DNA of 64,000 nucleotides from Leptasterias polaris (GCA_037783415.1 JAZGTN010000149.1:1488001-1552000), one strand, 5' to 3'; positions 23,401 through 34,234 are shown, counted from the stretch's first letter. The notes: generated by a model not told the origin, from the letters alone. Made by a program: numbers and translations.

Positions 23401-26400
23401 TTACCATTCGTTAACAAGATTGCTCAATTTCATAACAGTTGGTTATATGTATTAGAGGCCTTCCAACAGTTCTTTACTGTGAATGTACATTACATTAAAA
23501 CTACTGTAAATACTAATCAGTGAATTACTGTAATTTTTGTTTACATGGATTTACAGTAGCAAATACAGCAAAGTGCCGTATTTTTTACAGTATTATTTTT
23601 ATACTCAATCATAAAATATCAAATAAAACTCAAACATTAAACAATCACATTTTAATAATATTTTACCTTTTTCGAACAAATATGTAAAGTTTTTACTCTC
23701 TTGTGTACTGCATACATCCACTTCAGAGACTCCTTTATGACGTCACAAACCTAAATTCTGAAAGCCTCCCAGCAAACACGTAACCTCATCGTAACGTTAC
23801 TGTGAAGTTGTATTTTGGTAACGTTAATTCCCAACTAAAACACAACCAACCTGCAACGTTGCAAAAACGGTTGCGGTTTGGTCTTGTTACTTAATAACCT
23901 AAATACAACGTTGTAACAAGGTTTATTTTATCCGTCGTCTAAAAACGTCTTGTGAATATTATTTTGCAACGTTTTCTGAATGTAATGGTTCTGTCACGTT
24001 ACTTGGTAACGCAGATACAACGTTTTCCAACATTGGTGTTTGACGTCATATAAGGTCTGTCTCATAAGTGAACGTAAGGGACGGACGTAAACTTAAAAAT
24101 AACGTGTGCGCAGTAGGCCAAATCTGACTGGCCTGTACATGTCACGTGGGTACCTAATTATTCCGTTTTGCGTATCCCAAGTTCTGAATAAGAGGTCGGC
24201 CATATAACAAAGAACTTTGCACTGGATAATATAATTCGCTTGCAGAAGACTGCCCATTTTGGTGGGAACAATGTGGCTTTCTTTCTTAATAAAAGCCAAA
24301 TCCCGAGGGTTGAAGAGGGTAAATTAGACGCGTTTTACAAATGGCCAATCACAGAATAAGAACGTTTTTTAATAAGAATTCCACAATTACATTGAAAGTG
24401 CTGCAACGGCGATATCATGATACAAATGAATTATGAAAAGCAAACATTATCTACCTCTACAACTATGGACAACTTTCAAGACAACTTTCCACCACCTTCT
24501 GATAGAATATAAACTCAATCTCGTGCCAGGTATCTCTGTCTCGAGCAAACATCTTAAAAATAGTACCCCTTTCTTTGTTTTCTGGAATGGGGAGTGATAA
24601 CTTATCGTGTACGTACACGACAAATCCAAACGTATCGTGTACTTACATGATAAGTTATTGTGTACGTACACGATAAGTCAGATTTGTGTTTTATTCATGT
24701 GGCGGCAATACGCTTCCGTAGTATATCAATATGTTTTCAAGTAACCATTTTCTAGTTGTTTTCTATTTGTTTATCTAGTCTGCACTCGTCACGTTTGGAG
24801 ATACTATTTGTGCCCTTATGGATGAGAAATCTCCAGAGTATAAAGAGTGTGTAGACAAAATAGCAACCATGCCAGAAATAGCAAGACAGTATGCAGATGA
24901 AGCACTGGTAAGTGTTGATAAGAAATATGATAGACTGGTCCCCTAATTGTATCCGCACGGATGCAGACAGGCACTGGTATTACAGGCCCAATGGTTTGAT
25001 TGGATAAACCATTAGTGACGTAAGCTTTCCATATCTCTCTTATAATTGGTCTGCTCCGAAATGACGTAGTTTGTCAGCTACCCACTTTCGATCGTCGCTG
25101 CATTGTACGCAATATAATTACGTGTGCGAAACTCCGTCCTTAGGAATTGGATGCTAGGTCAAAGGTACATCTGGCAGGATCCTGCCAGGCGCTCAAGGGA
25201 GGTGTCTGTGGTTATTCAAGAGCCTCGAAGTGTGACGTTAGATGTTTAGGCTAGAGATCATGAGTGTTCAGTGTAGTCTTACCATGGCTATGCTAAAGCA
25301 CGAAACATATAAAATACAACAACAATAATTTGTTTATGTTTTCCAAATCTCGCTTACCCGCCAAAATTCCTGTTTACCATTTGTGGCATGTTTAATGTTA
25401 TTCATTATATATTTTTGTTTTTACCAATTAATGACCCTTACCTTTAGGATGGACAAAATCTAACTAGGTTTCCTTATACCCCACAGGGCAACCCTAGAGG
25501 AGTCTGCTCATTCGTTTGTCCAAAAAGTGATTTAATCAGCAACATGTGTCAGCAGAAGGCTCTTGCAGCCAACTACGACTGTGACGTGAACCCAACCACC
25601 ACCACCGACAGTGATGTTTGCATCATTTGTAAGAGCGTGCCGCAATTTGTGAAGCAAATCTTTACTGGCGATGGCTTTTTGGTAGGTTACGGTTTTGTGC
25701 ATAACAAAGGGCTCGTTGCCTTAGATTGTGTGCGCTTTGGGCTATTCAAAGTGCTTTTTATGAAATGAATATGGTTGGAAACATGTTTTCAAAGTAGACC
25801 ATAACAATTAACACTTTAATATACCTCGAAAATGTGTGTTTTTTCCTTTAATCGTGAACTAATACAGTCCGCCATTTTGTTGAAACAGACTTATAGACTC
25901 CACATAAAGGTAAACCGTGTTAGTTCATGAATTAGTAAAAGGAGAACCACACATTTTGAGGCATATTTTTGTGAATCATGTTCTACCTTTAAGGCATCTT
26001 TCCAACCATACTTACGATTTATCTTTTTCTCTAACCATTTTATTTGTAGCCCAAAGCGCCAAATCCAATGCAACGTGCCCCTGTATACGTTTGGTAATCA
26101 CTCTTAAAATGAATGGCAACAAAAACCTATTGGTTTGAAGTCTACAGCAGCTTTCGACAGTATAAAGCATTTTGAGAAACATTTCACTTCGATTTTTTTT
26201 TTGTTTTTTTGTTTTTTTTATGTAAAAAATGTATCAGGCTTTATGCCCCCAAATTAGAATCTGAGAAACATTTCTGTCAGCAACGCTTCTCAGATTGTGT
26301 ATTCCTTTTAGTGATTATTCTTCCTGCATGGACATATTCACGCCGGATTTTCGGCGATATCTAAACAAAACGCGACCACCCTTTGAAATGAAATTTTCAC

Positions 26401-27697
26401 AGGTTTGTTTTATTGTACATTTCAACATTTATAAGGAATTAAAACAATCGAACGCTTCCAAAAACAAAGGTGTACTTTGCCCTCAATGATCCTATAATTA
26501 ATTATAATATTGGAATTGTTTGTTAAACAGTGATGAAACTTGATTGGATCTTTCTTTTTATTGAGGGTTTGTTGGAGACGTTCTTGCTAACTGATTGTGA
26601 CATACTGACACCCGGATGTGAGAAGGACAGGTGTGTAGACCACACCAAGCTCTTCGTAATCAAGATCAAGTTGTTTGTTTCTGAATTGTTGGTAAGTTTC
26701 TAGGATGGTCAGTAGGCCCTAATTGTTTTGTGGTGAAGGACGATCCTTTCATAGCACTAATTTTGGTACTGTTTTCTTGAAGTCGGTGCTTAAAGGGGCA
26801 CTGTCGTGATCACAGCGAGTCTATGGCTAGACATCGAATTCTGAACTCTGACCCAGTTACTATGCTGCACACGCGTGCTCGATAATATTGACAGCGCCCT
26901 TTGAAGCTTGTGTTTGTGGTGTGACTGTTAACGCGCGCGCGTGTAGTAACTGGATGAGAGTTCATGTCCCATGTCCAGCCACAAGCAGACTAAGATCACG
27001 ACGACAGTTGGCACGGTATTATCAGAATAGAGGGGACAGTAGAACAAAGGAATACAAAAAGAACAATGCTGTCCTCACATTGGAATCCTTTGTATTTTTG
27101 TGTCTTCACTTTTTTCATGCGATTATGGAGAGTGTTAGGTTAAAGGTACAAAGTAATGCTGATGCATGGAACAAAGCACTTGTGTGTAAGATTTTTTTTT
27201 TTTACTAAGACTATTTTGGGATGCGGAGACATGGTTGCGATACGAGTGTTTGTATATTGCGATTACATTTCTTACAACAAAAAGCTGGTTGCTCACTTTC
27301 TTGTACTCAAATAAAGTTTTCAGCTACACGGCCCATTATAGTAAAAATATCAAATACGTAGAATAGAATAATGGGCTCTGCAACGCGAGGTGGCAGCATG
27401 CTTGTTTACGTAGTTATAAGCATGCGCACATTTGTAACAATAAATTCACACAGTATTCACCAAATTGACAAGGACCTCTCTTTAGGACAACTGATTATTG
27501 GTGTTTGTTGAAAACTCAAATAGCTGCAAAGTTTTCATTCAAAACAAAGAATAATAATTTATGACATAAAGTTTAATTTGTTATGCAACGCTTCTGGAGG
27601 TATAGTTAACAGTCTATTATTGCTGATGGGTTTCGTTTTATTATTACTTTTTTTTCAGAACCCGGAAACAGGTTGTTCGTTTGTGTGTGGGGAGTAG
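17395..27697 (+). CDS. Secreted two-domain saposin-like protein (six exons, 221 aa)
   Basis: Exons 17395-17452, 20885-21003, 24779-24907, 25487-25681, 26566-26691 and 27659-27697 join in frame, all at AG/GT borders, to 221 residues ending at TAG. Residues 1-18 are a signal peptide (MALTLVFLIACLAFGANG). Domain 1 has cysteines at 39, 42, 70, 83, 109 and 113; domain 2 at 147, 150, 178, 190, 215 and 219. This is the C-x2-C ... C ... C ... C-x3-C layout of saposin B-type domains, which usually bind or disturb lipids. Further cysteines at 32, 123, 134 and 185 could add bonds. The cysteine spacing of the two domains is almost equal (28 residues between the second and third cysteines in both). Likely lysosomal or extracellular; lipid transfer, digestion or defence are all possible. 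Its introns hold many repeats. No close named orthologue is recognised. Confidence 0.88.
17581..17700. repeat. Perfect 60-base tandem duplication in intron 1
   Basis: Two adjacent 60-base copies starting GATAAATGATAGAAATTTCA differ at one base (TTTTGA versus TATTGA at the end). The near identity means the duplication is recent. Confidence 0.95.
17780..18212 (+). mobile_element. SINE body, with a degraded LINE-like piece before it
   Basis: 17909-18212 matches the SINE at 59617-61204 (GTGCTATGTAAAGGA, CACTGAGTGACAGATATGAG, tail CTTTATATTGTTATT) without its tRNA head. The preceding frame reads RLQVNATRML ... HWLLARCRISFELLSLV, reminiscent of the LINE RT end motif HWLPV..RI.FK. Intron 1 of the saposin-like gene. 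Confidence 0.7.
18400..18852 (+). repeat. Two copies of a short interspersed repeat
   Basis: 18412-18565 and 18690-18850 share GCTCAAGCTTAT near the start. At the end they share GATGGATACCGGCGCATTAT followed by an AT-rich tail. The tail type (GCGC..TATAAA..TTATTATT) is like L2-type LINE and SINE ends in this window. Confidence 0.75.
19190..19960 (+). repeat. Dispersed element, left member of a widely spaced inverted pair
   Basis: It matches 33212-33800 in inverted orientation over several hundred bases. Shared blocks include CACTGAGAGTAAC, GGAAGTGGACTGCCACTGCT and GTCAAGTTATGTTTTTGCTA. No ORF. The left copy has a poly-G run at 19264-19274. It lies in intron 1 of the saposin-like gene. Confidence 0.85.
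20885..21003 (+). CDS. Saposin-like gene exon 2
   Basis: Acceptor TTTAAG, donor GTAGGA. Carries the CLSC pair that opens domain 1 and ends in phase 0 after residue 59. Confidence 0.85.
21885..21998. ncRNA. Inverted pair of hammerhead-like motifs
   Basis: The + copy has CTGAAGA (21948-21954), a hairpin GTCTTGG / CCAATAC, then GAAA (21972-21975). The - copy (21923-21896) has ATGAAGA, a perfect hairpin GTCTTGG / CCAAGAC, then GAAG. Flanking sequence is inverted too (TAGAGTGACCTAATATA against TATATTAGGCCACTCTA). This fits Penelope-associated hammerhead relics arranged head to head. Confidence 0.45.
22340..22458. repeat. Long hairpin repeat
   Basis: Arms of about 52 bases, starting TTTGATTTACCCATACACCG and ending in its complement, flank a 13-base loop. 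One arm plus flank recurs at 57186-57290, so this is a dispersed foldback element. Confidence 0.85.
22755..22892 (-). pseudogene. Exon-like coding fragment inside a repeat region
   Basis: The - strand reads DCIENFTRALTEMFGSF, then YVLNVMYPNDGSNTMDDG, and ends IIHR at AG|GTAAG. The pattern F..LN..YP......T is seen in proteins that spread with transposons, but the family is not certain. It is open for about 45 codons after a TAA. Confidence 0.35.
23760..24050. repeat. Region rich in AACGTT palindromes
   Basis: AACGTT or CAACGTTG-like words occur about ten times in 280 bases, in both orientations with interspersed GTAAC. It looks like a degenerate foldback repeat. Confidence 0.6.
24598..24690. 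repeat. Three palindromic repeats 90 bases before exon 3
   Basis: Units built on ACTTATCGTGTACGTACACG recur three times with palindromic cores GTGTACGTACAC or GTGTACTTACAT. They lie in intron 2 of the saposin-like gene. Confidence 0.8.
24779..24907 (+). CDS. Saposin-like gene exon 3
   Basis: 129 bases, phase 0 both ends, acceptor ATCTAG, donor GTAAGT. Holds cysteines 70 and 83 of domain 1. Confidence 0.88.
25487..25681 (+). CDS. Saposin-like gene exon 4
   Basis: 195 bases, phase 0, acceptor CCACAG, donor GTAGGT. Ends domain 1 (GVCSFVC), carries a linker (PTTTTDSD) and opens domain 2 (CIIC). Confidence 0.9.
25713..26080. mobile_element. Foldback MITE next to the exon 4 donor
   Basis: Outer arms are inverted: CGTTGCCTTAGATTGTG on the left against CCAATGCAACG on the right, with CGCTTTGGGC / GCCCAAAGCG inside. 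Internal motifs (CCGCCATTTTGT, GTTAGTTCA) relate it to 700-965 and 13575-13852. It starts 30 bases after exon 4. Confidence 0.75.
26083..26480 (+). mobile_element. MITE relic related to 27830-28225
   Basis: Starts TACGTTTGGTAAT and contains ATCTGAGAAACATTTCTGTC and CCCTTTGAAATGAAATTTTC, which match the element at 27830-28225 in inverted orientation. The outer end is lost. Confidence 0.65.
26566..26691 (+). CDS. Saposin-like gene exon 5
   Basis: 126 bases, phase 0, acceptor TTGAG, donor GTAAGT. Carries cysteines 178, 185 and 190 of domain 2. Confidence 0.87.
27659..27697 (+). CDS. Saposin-like gene exon 6 and stop
   Basis: Acceptor TTTTCAG; encodes NPETGCSFVCGE and TAG. The ending mirrors the end of domain 1 (NPRGVCSFVC). 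Confidence 0.88.
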   Translation, partial: NPETGCSFVCGE

Positions 27698-27829
27698 ACT
27701 ACACTCACAATTAAAAGGAATGGTTGACTGGAATGACTTGGAAATCGACCATGACCTATCACTAGTTATGCTAGGCTAATGTTTTTTTTAGGGCAGGTAT
27801 TTGGGGTATTATTATGATTATTTTTATGT

Positions 27830-28225
27830 TTAAAGGTGCTGCATACGTTTGGTAATTGGAGCCTACTGATTGTGTCAATCCTATATAAATGTAGGTACAT
27901 ACAATAAAACTATCCTGTGAAAATTTCATTTCAAAAGGTGGTCACGTTTTTGAGATATCACCACAAAACCGGAGCGACTATTTCCACGCAAGAGGAATAT
28001 TCCCCATAGGAATACACAGTCTAAGAAGCGTTTCTGACAGAAACGCTTCTCAGATTCAAATTTTGGGGCATAGAAAGTGATTTTTTTTCCATAACCGTAG
28101 TACTTCGAAGTTAAAAGTTTCTCAAAATTCATTATACTACCCAAAACTGCTGTACTTTTTAGCAAGTAAGTTTGCATTGCCATTAAATTTCAGAATTATT
28201 ACCAAACGTGTACTGTGCCTTTAAA
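27830..28225. mobile_element. MITE with TTAA-type ends in the 3' region of the saposin-like gene
   Basis: Terminal inverted repeats TTAAAGGTGCTGCATACGT and its partner ending ACGTGTACTGTGCCTTTAA flank about 395 bases, with TTTAA at both sides. No ORF of a transposase. It carries AATAAA at 27903-27908. Confidence 0.85.
27903..27908 (+). terminator. Candidate polyadenylation signal
   Basis: AATAAA 206 bases after the stop at 27697, inside the MITE at 27830-28225. It is the first canonical signal downstream of the stop in the gene's sense. Confidence 0.5.
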
Positions 28226-28285
28226 CAAGATAAACATTATCTCGAAATAGATTTAGAAGGAACTTTTGTCTTGAATCTAAAACAG

Positions 28286-28470
28286 GGGCCAATTTCATAG
28301 AGGCTCTTTAGCACACAAAGTAGCTCGGCACAATTGTTATGCTTACCAGAATAAGGTTACCTGCCAAACTACCATGTCACATGTTTGTTACTGGTATCCT
28401 GCTCGTATCTTCTAAGCAAAAAGTTGTTAAGCAATATTTTCTGCTAAAGCAGGTCTGTGAAATTGGGCCA
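28286..28470. mobile_element. Small MITE with GGGGCCAATTTCA ends
   Basis: Starts GGGGCCAATTTCATAGAGG and ends CTGTGAAATTGGGCC, an imperfect terminal inverted repeat around about 160 bases. A diverged partial copy lies at 29008-29095, and a cousin with ATTTCAC ends at 51250-51402. Confidence 0.75.
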
Positions 28471-28499
28471 AGTTCGTAGACCCCTTGCATATGACGTCA

Positions 28500-30540
28500 C
28501 ACTCTTAAAAAGCGCCCTCACTGAGGTCCAAAGGAGGCAGATCATTGGACTGTATGTGCTCTTTAAGCGTAAAATGTGCGCGTGACCTCAGCGTCCCTGT
28601 AGTGTTTCGAGTTATGCAATGGTCTATAGTTATAATGTCAAACGTAGAACTGGATATAAAGTGTTTGAACAATTAAATATTCATAAACTACGGCTATATT
28701 CCTAGACTAATGCCTTTACATGTATTGCGCAATATACCTCAATCACTATTTAGGGTAGAATTAAACTAAAAGCTAAAATTATTTTTTGTTTGCAACTAGC
28801 TCTTAAACGTAAACCTAAACATACCTAGGATGCAACTTATGTCGTTTTTGGAACAGCTTCATTGTTGGTGTTTGGATATTTATCGTGCTTAGATTTGTTG
28901 TGTTTGTTGTGTATTTGTTTTAGGTTGTTTTGAGTTTCTTATAATTATTACACGAAGCTCTATAGAGGAGATATCAGATCCGAAAAAGGTGAAGAAGCTG
29001 ACCAATGTCCAATTCCATAGAGCTGCTTAGACAAAAAACGTGTTAAGGTCGCATTGTGCCAAGCATATCGTAAGGGAAACATTCACCAACAATATCAAGT
29101 TTAATTTTAGCTAGTAACCTCCTTGCGTATGACGTCACAAGCTCAAACAGCACCATCACTCAAGTCGATTTTGATTTGCTAAAGATTCTGGGCGGTGTGT
29201 ACACGTAAACGCGTCCCTCTGTAGCAGCCACTTCTTTAAAAAACATCATACAATTTGGCAAACCAGTGTTTTTGTTTACACATTTTTCATTTTATCATTG
29301 ACATCAATATTTTCCACAATTTTTCAAGTCTTAGATCGTTATAGTTTTCTAATCACTTTAATAGCATAATGATCAATATCACCAAGTTTTCACGAAGAGC
29401 TAATTTTCGAGTTGCCTTTGTTTTACATTAAAGTGCTTAGTGGCAAAATAACTACTCTGCGTTTTGAGTTTTCACGTAGAAGCAATTTTGTTTGCACATT
29501 TTGTTTTTACGTGACGCTGACCAAGGACTTCGTCCGCATAGCTACTCACGAGGAGCAATGTACTCAACAATTAAATACTTGTAAACCAATATAATAAAAC
29601 AAAAATAAAAAAATAATAAAATAAAATTGCATGAATTGAAGTCTCCATTTTCATAGTTGTTGAGATGCTAGAGTTTCATTGGCAGACAGTATTCACAAAA
29701 AGTTCAACTTCATACGCGGTTTTCACCAAACATGAAAGTTTGGCTCCAGGAGCTAATTGTCTCTAAGTGAAAATGGTGCATTTCCATCGTTTAACCTCGG
29801 CAATGTTGGCCAAAGCAAGGGCTATAATGATTTCACTCCAAAACATACAAAATAGCCAACTCAAAAAATTGTTTTAGAGTGTTCAGAGATCTTTATCTTG
29901 TATAAGTCTGTGATTTTTTGCGCATTTTGACATACTTTTAAGATGGTGGAGGATACTTTTAAACTTCTAATAGAAAAATAAATAAAAAAGCCACATGTTA
30001 TGTTTCAAAGCATAATTCCTATCTGTCTTTCGTTTTTATTTATGTATGATTATTTATGTTTTCATTATCATTATTATAGTCAATAGTCTATACAAATTTG
30101 CTTAACTTAACGTAGGCTAGCACACAGATAAATGTAACGACCTCATTCATTTTTTCTTCTTAATAAATATTTTTGGGAAAATACCAAAGGAGGATGATTG
30201 ATCATTATAAGCGAATGTTTAAACAACTAAGGGGGGGGGGGAATTCCAACACTTTTCTAAGTTATGTAATGCGCCCTTGAGTGGTCAATCTACCACTGAA
30301 ACGTCACTACACAACGGCCAAAAACTTGTCAATTCATATTTTGATAAAAATAAACATTTGGCTCGCCCTCTACTCCCATCCCACAAACTGATAAAAACGA
30401 CCGTGGTGTCACCTTCGTTAGTGAGTCACGCCTTAAAAGTCATGAGGGAGTCATTGCCAATAACAAATTAGTCGTTTTATTTTGTTAAGGGTAAATAACA
30501 GAGAACGTACACAATTTCGGCCACTATGTAAATATCTCAA
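28500..30540. other. Non-coding stretch
   Basis: AT-rich, with the partial MITE at 29008-29095 and a poly-G run at 30231-30241. No exon recognised. Confidence 0.5.
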
Positions 30541-30574
30541 TATGTGAATATACTTCTCAACTTGTTCAATGCTA

Positions 30575-31575
30575 ATGTTGAATAACTGAGGTGGCATTTG
30601 CCAGTTCAAAAACAAGGATGTGAGGATATCAAGTTTGTTAATCTGTTTACTTATAAAACCAGAAGGGAAATAATGCAGATGCGCACCTTAAAATATTCCA
30701 TGGCATTTATTTCAGTAGTTTACGTATGTGTTGATTATATCTAACCTGGTTTCTGGCAATTTTTTGTATTGCAATGTTAATATGTCAATTTAGAATTTCA
30801 CTGATAGTGATAGACTTCCCACAGAAAATGGTGCAAGTGTTTTGAGATCCAAACCTAACGAAGGGGCATTACAAGGAAAAGATTGATGACATCACCCTAA
30901 AGCCGTACAAGTTGAAAACATCAGCAAGTTCTTAGTCGAGTATCCTATAGATAGTCTTTGGGGAGGAAATTGGGTTCGATCTTCTCTTTACCATGTGATG
31001 TCCCCAATCTTGTGTATTACTTCAAGTTTGTAGAACTCCACATCGTTCGAAAACCAATACTACGCAGCCCGCAAAAACCTTTAACTGTACTGCAGTACAG
31101 TTAAAGGTTTCTGTGGGATATCGTATGGTAAGACAAATCGAACCAACTATCTGTAGGATGCTCGACTAAGAACTTGCTGACGTTTTCAACTTGTATGGTT
31201 TTAGGGTGATGTCATCAATCTTGTTGAGCTTTATGTGTAATGCTCCTTTGTTAGGTTCGAATCTCAGTTCACTTGGACCATTTTTTTCTGAGATGTCTGT
31301 CACTGAAGCTGTAAATTGACATAATATGAAATTAGTAAAATTTTCCTACATAAATTTGCCCGAAACCAAGTAAGATAATAGGCAACACATAAAGTAAATT
31401 AATCATACTCATGCCATTGGGTATTTTAAGGTGTGCATCTTCAATGTTTTCCCTCCTGGTTTTATAAGTAAAACTGACTTGATATTTTTACTAACTTGAT
31501 ATTTCATCCCAATTATTATTTTTGTTTTGAACCGGCAAAAGCTACCTCAGTTATTCAACATTAGGCCTATGTTTC
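30575..31575. mobile_element. Large foldback (palindromic) element
   Basis: Two arms of about 500 bases are inverted copies of each other. The centre is a perfect 24-base palindrome at 31081-31104 (axis near 31092). Outer arms match at AATGTTGAATAACTGAGG / CCTCAGTTATTCAACATT, and inner blocks at GCAAGTTCTTAGTCGAGTAT and its complement. Arms have diverged by small changes. No ORF inside. Confidence 0.9.
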
Positions 31576-33211
31576 GTTATAGTAAAATCACTACTCAGTA
31601 CATTACTGAAGACAATACTCGAGCAGATATTGTGGCTTTATTTCGCGCAAAACAATGACAAAGAATACACATTGCGTATGTAATACATGGTGTACTTAAG
31701 GAAAAGGTTGTGTTATTCCAACCCTACTTTGTGTCAAGGTTACATTAAATAAATACACGCATGGCCAATTAATCCATATATCCAAAATGAAATGACTTCG
31801 GGGTGTCAAAATCATTGCCATCTTATACTGGACCAATCCACATAATTTGAGAGGGGGTTCATGCTTCTGATGTCTTTTTAGTGGCGGAAAGCTAGATGCT
31901 ATGTTGACTGACCCCTTTGGGGAATTAGTGTAGCTAAAAAACATTTCAGATGACATTTAACTCAATAAATTTCTTAATCCTAGGACTATTTTCTGTAATT
32001 TATATAACCATTGAATTCAATTTTCTTGCCCGGTCTTGCAATCTTGGATAGATTTTCTGCTTTATATTTTGAAGTGGTTTATTAAAGGATTTATAAAAGA
32101 TCGAAAGACGTTGAATGTTTGTTCCTGCTAACCAACCACAAAACTGCTTCTTTGTTGACAAGGAATTGGTTTCCTGTTTTGGGGTCTCGTCTTGGTAATG
32201 CACAACCTTGAAAAGCTTACAGTATAGCTCTGAAATCTCTAATGTTGTTCTCTTAACTTAGCTAAGGTCATATGGGAGTAGAGTTGTACGTTGGTTCTCT
32301 GTTGTACCTAGAGGGTTGTTTCTCCGTGCTCTCCGGTTTTCCATCTTCAAAAATATCCAGGCTTTTCGATCCCAGGCTGTTTGGTCATACGGGTCTTTTT
32401 AGCTGGTTACCAAGGGTGCATTTGCCTGCATGCGGCTTGAAATGTTATACCTGGGGAACCATAATTGCTAGATACAAAGAATTTGCCCCATATAAAAGAT
32501 CTTGGCGTGCTGTACACATTACTTAAAAAGTGTGACCCCATTTATTATGACCTTTTCTTCTCAAAGTTTATTTCTCAAAAAATTGTCATTAGTCTTGGGA
32601 TGATGCCTGGAAGATCGGCAACAATATCAATTAACATCAATCTACAATTTGCAATAGAGTTTTTTTGCGAGGTAAAACACCCGGGGAAAAATGAAAAACA
32701 GCTTTTACTACAGTGCAACGCGCAGGATGGGCAAATAAGCAGTTTTTTAAACTCTATGTGACGCGCCTTACTCCATGTCCAGTGACCTTATTTGGTTAAA
32801 TTTCTTATAACTTAATTTGCTTAGAATAATATTTTTACATGCAAATGTGAATGAAAAAAATAATGTAGTCATGTTTCTTTCCTGTAGGTATATCCAGCAT
32901 GACATTTCAGGTGAATTGATAGTTTCTGACACTGTCTGGGTTCACCTCTTTTTCTACCTTTTACTGTTTAGGTCTTAAATTGTGTGGCTTAAGATAATTT
33001 AGAGTAGTTTTCAAGACGTGTATACTATCCAAGCTTTCTATGGTGCATTTCTGAGCTCAAATATCAAGCCGTTTTTTCAAGGTAAATTTAACGTGTTTAG
33101 GCCTAGTCCCATGGTTTACAAGAAATAAACTAATGGAGTGCATTAGGCTACCACGTACTGTAGTTGTATCCAGGTTCACGTAAGTTCCTTCTAAATAGCA
33201 CATTATTCTCA

Positions 33212-33800
33212 GACGACACCCCACAATAATATAATAGCAAAAACATAACTTGACTTTTGGCGCAGCTTCAACTGCTTTTATTTTGTAACAAGATCTGGTC
33301 AATTTCCAGTTTAGCAAATATGTACGAGAATACAATATAAAATGAGGGGCAGCTTGCCCAGCCTCTATATATAACACTAGTTAAACAGCAGTGCTTTAAA
33401 ATAATGACATAAAAGCCTACCAGACTTAAAATGATTGTCGATAAAAGAGGTGGCAGCTTGCCCGCCCCTATAAAATACTAACAGCAGTGTTTCTAAAATC
33501 AATGATATAATTACATAATCATACAAGGTATAAAATGAGTCCACCTGAACAAGAGGGTGCTAGTGTTACCAAATTCACATTACAACGTTAACATTTCAGA
33601 CAAACCCCCATTAATTTGTTTGACCCAAAGCAGTGGCAGTCCACTTCCTTAGAAAATAATGCCTTTGAAAATTGAATATAACAATCCCCCAAAGTATTTG
33701 TCCCCACACTAGGCAGAGGAAACAACATAAAAATAAAATGGGAGGCCGTAATGGGGATGGTGGCGGGTTTCGAAGTAACTGTTACTCTCAGTGAAAGCGT
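33212..33800 (-). repeat. Dispersed element, right member of the inverted pair
   Basis: Inverted copy of 19190-19960. The equivalent place in the segmental duplicate (about 61975-62010) lacks it, so it is an insertion into copy 1. Confidence 0.85.
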
Positions 33801-34234
33801 TAAATATCAAATTTGATTTATTTAGTTAAAAAGAAAAAAAAACATTATCTGAATTTGTTTTCCTGCACATTGTTGTAAATTTGCTGTCACTATTGTTTCT
33901 GTCATTATTGCCCCCTCGCATAACTTCAAATTTCTAAATTTGTTCTATACTGCCGCAAACTTCAGTGCTGTCGTATTTTTTATGTGTGACCTCCATCAAT
34001 TTTAGTGTTCATGTAAATTTGGTTGGAAAGAAAAATATATTGACAATTTGTATTCAAGTTGCGTTATACAAATCCCAACTGCTACAATAGGCATAATGTT
34101 GTGCATTGGATGATGGAAGCGTTCAGATTGCCAGACCGTCAGAGTGTCTTATGAGAAAGATATCTTGTTTTAGGGCCATCGTAGTTTTGTTCTTTGACAA
34201 AAAGGAAGGTAGAATAACAAGCTTTTGAAAATTG

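Larger units (their letters stand above)
21045..23605. mobile_element. Composite region bounded by ACTGTAAAAWAT-type ends
   Basis: Left boundary 21050-21100 is rich in ACTGTAAAA/TTTTACAGT inverted motifs, and the right boundary 23575-23600 ends GTGCCGTATTTTTTACAG. Inside are a tandem 75-base repeat (about 21140-21285), a diverged tandem duplication (23275-23400 and 23465-23590), hairpins (21885-21995, 22340-22458) and a coding-like exon on the - strand (22755-22890). It may be one DNA element with captured sequence, or several nested ones. Lies in intron 2 of the saposin-like gene. Confidence 0.5.
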
